A DNA stretch of 5,987 nt, from positions 1 to 5,987 of the forward strand of contig DAOUPY010000108.1 in the NCBI GenBank assembly GCA_030625925.1, in the 5' to 3' direction. The first letter of the stretch is position 1, and each line of letters opens with the position of its first letter. Position numbers and translations under genes: made by a program. Shown in pieces: positions 5,895 to 5,987 of the stretch. The notes below the pieces were generated by a model. That model was not told the DNA's origin. It did not search any database and was given only the letters and a program-made list of their open reading frames with translations. Source of the DNA: Fusobacteriaceae bacterium (GTDB taxonomy: Bacteria > Fusobacteriota > Fusobacteriia > Fusobacteriales > Fusobacteriaceae).

Positions 5895-5987
5895 CGGAAC
5901 TTAACTTGTATATCGCTCTTAATAGAATAATTATTGTAAAAGCTAGATCGCCTTCAAAATTAAAAAAAAACTACAGTAAAATATGGG

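Noticed and set aside
5700..5900. tRNA gene or small coding region in the right-hand end
   Set aside because: No cloverleaf with a GTTCGA-type T arm can be made, and both strands are interrupted by stops, although a short stretch reads as protein-like text.

Overview
The window is very AT-rich, with strong Shine-Dalgarno sites (AGGAGG, GGAGGTGA), and carries an anaerobe's gene set. The [FeFe]-hydrogenase maturase HydG, its usual small partner regulator and a bacterial Na+/phosphate-type transporter together suggest a strictly anaerobic fermenter. Codon use and gene style fit a low-GC Fusobacteriota (Ilyobacter/Propionigenium/Psychrilyobacter-like) best; a low-GC Clostridium-like Firmicute is the alternative. 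This placement is inference.

Layout. Positions 1-840 are extremely AT-rich DNA without a credible gene; they hold a few inverted repeats. At 851-920 there is a compact leader in which a TCCTCCT sequence is complementary to the ribosome binding site of the next gene. Positions 923-1688 (+) encode a class I SAM-dependent methyltransferase broken by a single-base frameshift in a run of seven T. A strong two-way terminator (1696-1729) separates it from a convergent minus-strand unit: the Na/Pi cotransporter-family gene (3490-1874) and a possible 38-residue ORF (1846-1730) ending just before the terminator.

A divergent promoter (3667-3695) drives a small TM1266-family putative iron-only hydrogenase system regulator (3740-3982), followed after 133 bases by hydG (4116-5537). 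A strong intrinsic terminator follows hydG (5635-5664). The last 320 bases have no gene but contain a run of well-formed hairpins (5694-5894) that looks like a structured or dispersed repeat element.

How the genes work together. HydG makes the CO and CN- ligands of the hydrogenase H-cluster from tyrosine, and the upstream small protein belongs to a family found with hydrogenase maturation genes, so these two form the functional core. hydE, hydF and the hydrogenase are not here and must lie elsewhere if the pathway is complete. The transporter and the methyltransferase have no evident link to hydrogenase. I see no CRISPR array, transposase, tRNA or rRNA. The more unusual signals are RNA-level: the anti-Shine-Dalgarno leader, the frameshift in a homopolymer, and the hairpin cluster after hydG.
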